Assembly (NCBI GenBank): GCA_015057365.1
Contig: SVEN01000010.1
Location: 1 to 64,000, forward strand
Direction: 5' to 3'
Length of the DNA: 64,000 nucleotides
DNA from: Lachnospiraceae bacterium
Lineage (GTDB): Bacteria; Bacillota; Clostridia; Lachnospirales; Lachnospiraceae
The notes under the pieces are model-generated. The model saw only the letters and a program-made list of their open reading frames with translations, was not told the origin of the DNA and did not search any database. Shown piece after piece: positions 60,248-64,000 of this stretch; the stretch's first letter is position 1; the number at the start of each line of letters is the position of its first letter. A program made the position numbers and the translations under genes.

Positions 60248-62575
60248 TTATTCCTTAATGAGTGCATATGCTGAAATCTTTCTTATCGGCATACACAAAA
60301 TAATACTTATCATAATGTTTACTAAAATCTGAGCTACTGCAAATAGCATTAAAAAGCCAAATGAAATCTCAATGTTATTTTTCATAACACCTAAAGCTTC
60401 AAAAACAAATTGATAAATAGCCGGCATATAAAAAATTGCCAAAAAGCTTGAAAGCACAATTGCCACCATCGACACAGGCATAAATGAACCTGTTGTCTGT
60501 AAAATAAGCTGTGAACTTGTATAGCCCATTGCTTTGTAAATACCTAACTCCTGTCTTCTTTTTACAAGCAAAGACTTGATAACAATATATAAAATAAATA
60601 ACACAACGAGAATTGTTACCGCAAAAATTGACACTACAAGCACCACGGTGATACCCATATACATATCCTGTGCTTCCTTTTGAAGTTTGTAGGCGTTCAC
60701 TGTGTCTGCTACCGGTTCAAAGTAATCGGATTTATATTCCTTTGAAATCTCTTCAGCATTTTCAGGATTTTCAAGATACACATAGAGGTATGGAGTCTGA
60801 TTTTGGTTAAAGAGACTGTTGTATCCTTCTATGCTCAGTTCACAAAGCTCGCCCTGTAAATTTACGCTTTGCACAAAGCCTGTTACTTGAAAGTTTTTTG
60901 TGATGCCGTCCTCCGTCACTCTGACTGTGTCACCGATTTTAAAATTTTCTTCAAAAGCACTGCCCAGAGCGATTTCATCTGCTTCTTTCGGATTTTCACC
61001 CATATAACATACATCATTTCTCACTTTAGAGAAATCCTCACAGACAAAAGCAGTCACCGTTTTCTCTTCAATTTTAACAGTTGCAGACATATATTTCAAT
61101 GAATTTTGCACACGATTATCGTTATCAAGTTTTGACTCAAGCTCACTCATGCTGTCGCTTTTAGGATAAATAATCACATCTGCTACTTCGTCTGACAAAG
61201 CAGACATAAAGTTATCCGGCTCAACTACTACATTGTAGAACAGTGTGCCTGAAAATGCTATGAGAACCGTCAGCACGAAAGACACCAAAAAGAGCATTAC
61301 ATTCTGTTTTGTAGAAGCTATCATCTGCTTTAAGACAAGCAGGAACTTTGTGTTGCCCCTGGTTTCTTCAAGCGGAAAATAATTTTTCTTTGTGTACTTT
61401 GAACTTGTATTGCCTCTTAACCCGTCAATAGGCTGCGTTTTCTTGATTTTTCGTGCGGATATATATGTGAAGAACGCAACAACACCGCAAAGAATACAAG
61501 CCACACATACAAAGCTCAGCAAATCAAAACTGACAGCAAAGGAAAAACCCGACTGAACAGTAAGCAGCGAGCAAAGCACAGGAAGCAAAGCGTAAGACAA
61601 ACCAACGCCGAGGATTGCAAACAATAGCGAAACAATCGCATACGGCAGTGTGATACTCGCTACAATCTGGGCACTTGTATAACCCAGAGCTTTGAGCACG
61701 CTCATATTTGTAATTTCGGACTCAATGGCATTTTTAACTTTGAAGTTACTGAGGAATACGCTGACTGCAAGGATGATTAGTGCAAAAGCGGCTAAAATAA
61801 GTACAAGCAGATCCGTAACCATTGTTCGTGTACCCTTTACGCTTTCGCTGTCAAGAATTGATAACGCCATAACACCTTTGTTCTCAATTGTTTTGCTGAC
61901 ATCATCTTTTACTTTATCAAGGCTTGCTCCGCTCTTTACGCTCATTGAATACTCAACCACAGCCTTGCTACTATAAGAATCCGCAAGCTCTGCAAACTTT
62001 TCTTTTGGCAAATATGCACACAGCAAACCCGAACCATAGTTGCCGTACTGCATTTCTTCAATCACACCTGCTACTGTGAAACTATGGTATTTACCGTCAA
62101 TTACATAAATGATTTCGTCATTCAAAGCAAATCCGCCAAAATTAGAAACATAAAGCGGAATATAGATCGGATTGTCAACATCGTTTTCACTTTCACTCAC
62201 AAGTTCATAATTGTTAAGAGTACGCTTATTGTCAATGTTATAAAACACTGTGTTCATTGTAAAATCCGCACCGTTGAAATCCTTGACTGTAGCTTCTGTC
62301 ATAATAGCAATATGACTTTCCGTTTTCTCTATATTTTCGATTTCGTCAATTGCCTTTTCAAGTTCACTGCTGTTCTGAACCTCGGGAATAATTGCGTTGA
62401 GTGTTGCGGTGCTTAGCTCTTCAAACTTTCCATCATAAGCACTATCTACCTGATGCAGCAAAACCGCCGCACAATTTAATATCAGAGCAGTTATCAGAAT
62501 GATAACGCCGAATGATATAAAGGAGGATTTCTCTTTTTTTAAGTTGTATAAAATCTGATTTGCTATTTTTTTCAT
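60248..62575 (-). CDS. FtsX-family ABC transporter permease
   Basis: The 775-aa protein has one helix near the N-terminus, a ~200-residue extracytoplasmic domain, three to four helices (~250-380), a central linker, another helix, a second extracytoplasmic domain, and three to four C-terminal helices. This is the duplicated FtsX/MacB-type layout. Segments KNAIESEITNMSVLKALGYTSAQIVASI and RRQELGIYKAMGYTSSQLILQ are the two matching FtsX loops. It is likely to export or sense a peptide or lipid-linked antimicrobial. The start follows the ATPase stop after one nucleotide. Confidence 0.88.
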   Translation of the reverse strand: MKKIANQILYNLKKEKSSFISFGVIILITALILNCAAVLLHQVDSAYDGKFEELSTATLNAIIPEVQNSSELEKAIDEIENIEKTESHIAIMTEATVKDFNGADFTMNTVFYNIDNKRTLNNYELVSESENDVDNPIYIPLYVSNFGGFALNDEIIYVIDGKYHSFTVAGVIEEMQYGNYGSGLLCAYLPKEKFAELADSYSSKAVVEYSMSVKSGASLDKVKDDVSKTIENKGVMALSILDSESVKGTRTMVTDLLVLILAAFALIILAVSVFLSNFKVKNAIESEITNMSVLKALGYTSAQIVASITLPYAIVSLLFAILGVGLSYALLPVLCSLLTVQSGFSFAVSFDLLSFVCVACILCGVVAFFTYISARKIKKTQPIDGLRGNTSSKYTKKNYFPLEETRGNTKFLLVLKQMIASTKQNVMLFLVSFVLTVLIAFSGTLFYNVVVEPDNFMSALSDEVADVIIYPKSDSMSELESKLDNDNRVQNSLKYMSATVKIEEKTVTAFVCEDFSKVRNDVCYMGENPKEADEIALGSAFEENFKIGDTVRVTEDGITKNFQVTGFVQSVNLQGELCELSIEGYNSLFNQNQTPYLYVYLENPENAEEISKEYKSDYFEPVADTVNAYKLQKEAQDMYMGITVVLVVSIFAVTILVVLFILYIVIKSLLVKRRQELGIYKAMGYTSSQLILQTTGSFMPVSMVAIVLSSFLAIFYMPAIYQFVFEALGVMKNNIEISFGFLMLFAVAQILVNIMISIILCMPIRKISAYALIKE

Positions 62576-62576
62576 A

Positions 62577-63344
62577 TTACCATCCCATCTCTGTTAAAAA
62601 GTTGTTTAGCTTTGCTTCACGGTCTTTACTGTCATTTGTGTAAACTCCCAGGTCACACTCGCCGTAGATTTTGCCGTCCTTAACATATAACACACGGTTG
62701 CCTCTTAAGGCTGTTTTCTTGTCATGAGTTACCAATATAATGCTCTGACCATCATTATGAAGCTTTGTAAAAACATCAAGAACCGCAGTTGAGTTGTTTG
62801 AGTTCAGTGCACCTGTGGGCTCATCGGCAAAGAGAATCTCTGGTTTATTTATAACCGCCCTTACAATGCCTGCTCGCTGAGCCTCACCGCCCGACACCTG
62901 AGATGGGAACTTTTTGCGTGTTATCTCCGGAATATTAACAAGTTCGAAAAGCTCTTTGGCGTATTTCACCGAGTCCTTCTTGCTTGCTCCTGACAATGCA
63001 CTCGCCGTAAGTACATTATCCATAAGGCTCATCTTATCAAGAAGATAGATTTGCTGAAAAACAAAACCACAGTTCTTTCGTCTGAAAATTGCCAGCCTAT
63101 CATCACTTAAAGATGTAATTGTTTTGTTGTTCCAAACAACCTCGCCCGAGCTGGGCCTGTCCATTCCCGAAAGGGAGTACATCAGTGTGGACTTGCCTGC
63201 ACCTGAACTACCCATAATCACAGTGAAGTCACCCCTATATATATTAAGGTCTAGATTTTCAAAAATTGTCTGTTCTGTGTCACCTGTGATAAAACTCTTT
63301 TTAAGTTTAGTTGCTTTGATAATGATTTCTTTTTTGTTGCTCAT
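62577..63344 (-). CDS. ABC transporter ATP-binding protein (MacB/LolD type)
   Basis: The 255-aa protein has Walker A GSSGAGKSTLMYSLSG, the Q-loop FVFQQIYLLD, the signature SGGEAQRAGIVRAV and Walker B ILFADEPTGALN. It is the first gene of the ATPase-permease-XRE operon. GGAGGT lies 8 nt before the ATG. The low GC and codon choice are shared with the two following genes and differ from the surrounding chromosome. Confidence 0.93.
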   Translation of the reverse strand: MSNKKEIIIKATKLKKSFITGDTEQTIFENLDLNIYRGDFTVIMGSSGAGKSTLMYSLSGMDRPSSGEVVWNNKTITSLSDDRLAIFRRKNCGFVFQQIYLLDKMSLMDNVLTASALSGASKKDSVKYAKELFELVNIPEITRKKFPSQVSGGEAQRAGIVRAVINKPEILFADEPTGALNSNNSTAVLDVFTKLHNDGQSIILVTHDKKTALRGNRVLYVKDGKIYGECDLGVYTNDSKDREAKLNNFLTEMGW

Positions 63345-63429
63345 AGCAATACCTCCATCAGCATTTTGATTTACACTCGCATCTTACACAAAATGAAAAA
63401 GTAGCACCACCAACGCCTGTTTACAAATC

Positions 63430-63462
63430 AAAAAAACGGACGCTACTTTCCGTAGCATCCGC
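63430..63462 (-). terminator. Terminator upstream of the ABC operon
   Basis: CGGATGCTAC-GGAAA-GTAGCGTCCG on the minus strand, followed by TTTTTTT, probably ending the transcript of the gene at 63641. The 63463-63640 stretch has only a short ORF remnant. Confidence 0.75.
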
Positions 63463-63640
63463 CCGATAACCGATAATTATATCTACATCCGTAATATCCG
63501 TTAAAAAGTGAGTAATAATGTGCTCTCTGGCATTACTTCCCACACTGTTGTTAATGTCGAAGCGCCGGTTTTTCAGGGGCAATGCCATCCGGTTCAAAAT
63601 ATGGAATTCACCAATTCACCCCTTGTCAGATACATTACCT

Positions 63641-64000
63641 TTAACCCATCAAATGCACATACTGCGGATAATACTTCTTCATCAACGACATAAACTCATT
63701 CCGCACCCGGTCCACATGGGTGAATTTCATAATCACTAAAATCAGTCCGCAAATCGGCACCAAACCCAGAACTGCCACAAGCGCAACCACAGGATTTCCC
63801 GGCATTTTTCCGAGACTCATGATTGTCAGCAACACCAGCAGACCCACTACAGCACCCATGATGATTGCCGCCCGTTTGAAGCCCTTCATTAACTCCCCCC
63901 GCCGCTTCATGATGCTAGCGTAAATCGTCTCCAATTCCTCTGCGGAATACCGCATTTCCTTCATTCCCTTTTTGATTTCTGCTGATAACTTCTCGTAATA
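63641..64000 (-). CDS. small two-helix membrane protein (5' end outside window)
   Basis: The frame is open to the window edge, so the start is not seen; an internal ATG at 63964 would give 107 aa. The visible 119 residues begin with a basic amphipathic segment (YYEKLSAEIKKGMKEMRYSA). Two hydrophobic helices follow (AAIIMGAVVGLLVLLTIMSL and NPVVALVAVLGLVPICGLILVIM), then an acidic/basic tail. The repeat-like ELETIYASIMKRRGELMKG suggests a coiled stalk. I do not recognise the family. Confidence 0.55.
   Translation of the reverse strand, partial: YYEKLSAEIKKGMKEMRYSAEELETIYASIMKRRGELMKGFKRAAIIMGAVVGLLVLLTIMSLGKMPGNPVVALVAVLGLVPICGLILVIMKFTHVDRVRNEFMSLMKKYYPQYVHLMG

Overview
The window looks like a chromosome segment of an endospore-forming Clostridia, most likely a Lachnospiraceae. 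The evidence is a cotJ spore-coat operon, an alpha/beta small acid-soluble spore protein, a SpoIID/LytB protein, a dnaG-rpoD operon, a T-box-controlled ileS and strong AGGAGG ribosome-binding sites. No species can be assigned from the sequence alone.

Region 1 (about 1-15,532) is a mobile element ending in a large serine recombinase. Its right end cuts the spore-coat gene cotJC after codon 63; the rest of cotJC is not in the window, so the element runs past the left edge. This is the layout of skin-like elements that interrupt sporulation genes. The cargo (about 480-12,150) is visibly more AT-rich than the recombinase and the host genes and is a defence island. It contains a two-gene CBASS (CD-NTase plus SLATT 2TM effector), a long catalytic Argonaute with a small membrane protein and a WYL regulator, and a tight six-gene operon (6427-12148). 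That operon encodes a radical SAM enzyme, two different ParB-like proteins, a PD-(D/E)XK nuclease, a SNF2-type helicase and an unknown protein. I do not recognise it as a described system and it is the main candidate for something new. Two copies of a structured ~115-nt element (6277-6391 and 12356-12471), with compensatory changes between copies, bracket the six-gene operon.

Region 2 (15.7-34.6 kb) holds cotJB and cotJA, a zinc-ribbon membrane protein, a SASP, YihY, SpoIID/LytB, amino-acid ABC transporter parts, a beta-propeller lipoprotein-like protein, radA, clpC, a GntR regulator, and two large surface proteins (cohesin/cadherin-like and SH3-glucosaminidase).

Region 3 (34.7-51.6 kb) holds an O-antigen-ligase-like protein, a highly expressed Ig-like surface protein with a structured leader, thrC, a SleB-like hydrolase, a free-standing AP2-domain protein, rnpB (RNase P RNA), a repeat-built coiled-coil protein, and the dgt, dnaG-rpoD-trmK-nucleoside kinase cluster.

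Region 4 (51.6-64 kb) holds glgP, a DUF554 protein, ileS with T-box leader, an AT-rich XRE-ABC transporter module that looks transferred, and a partial membrane protein.

Several intergenic structured elements have no obvious family. They are a tandem pair at 51711-51912 whose stems covary, a 230-nt hairpin at 58640-58868 inside the ileS leader, and a multi-branched palindromic element at 40165-40309.
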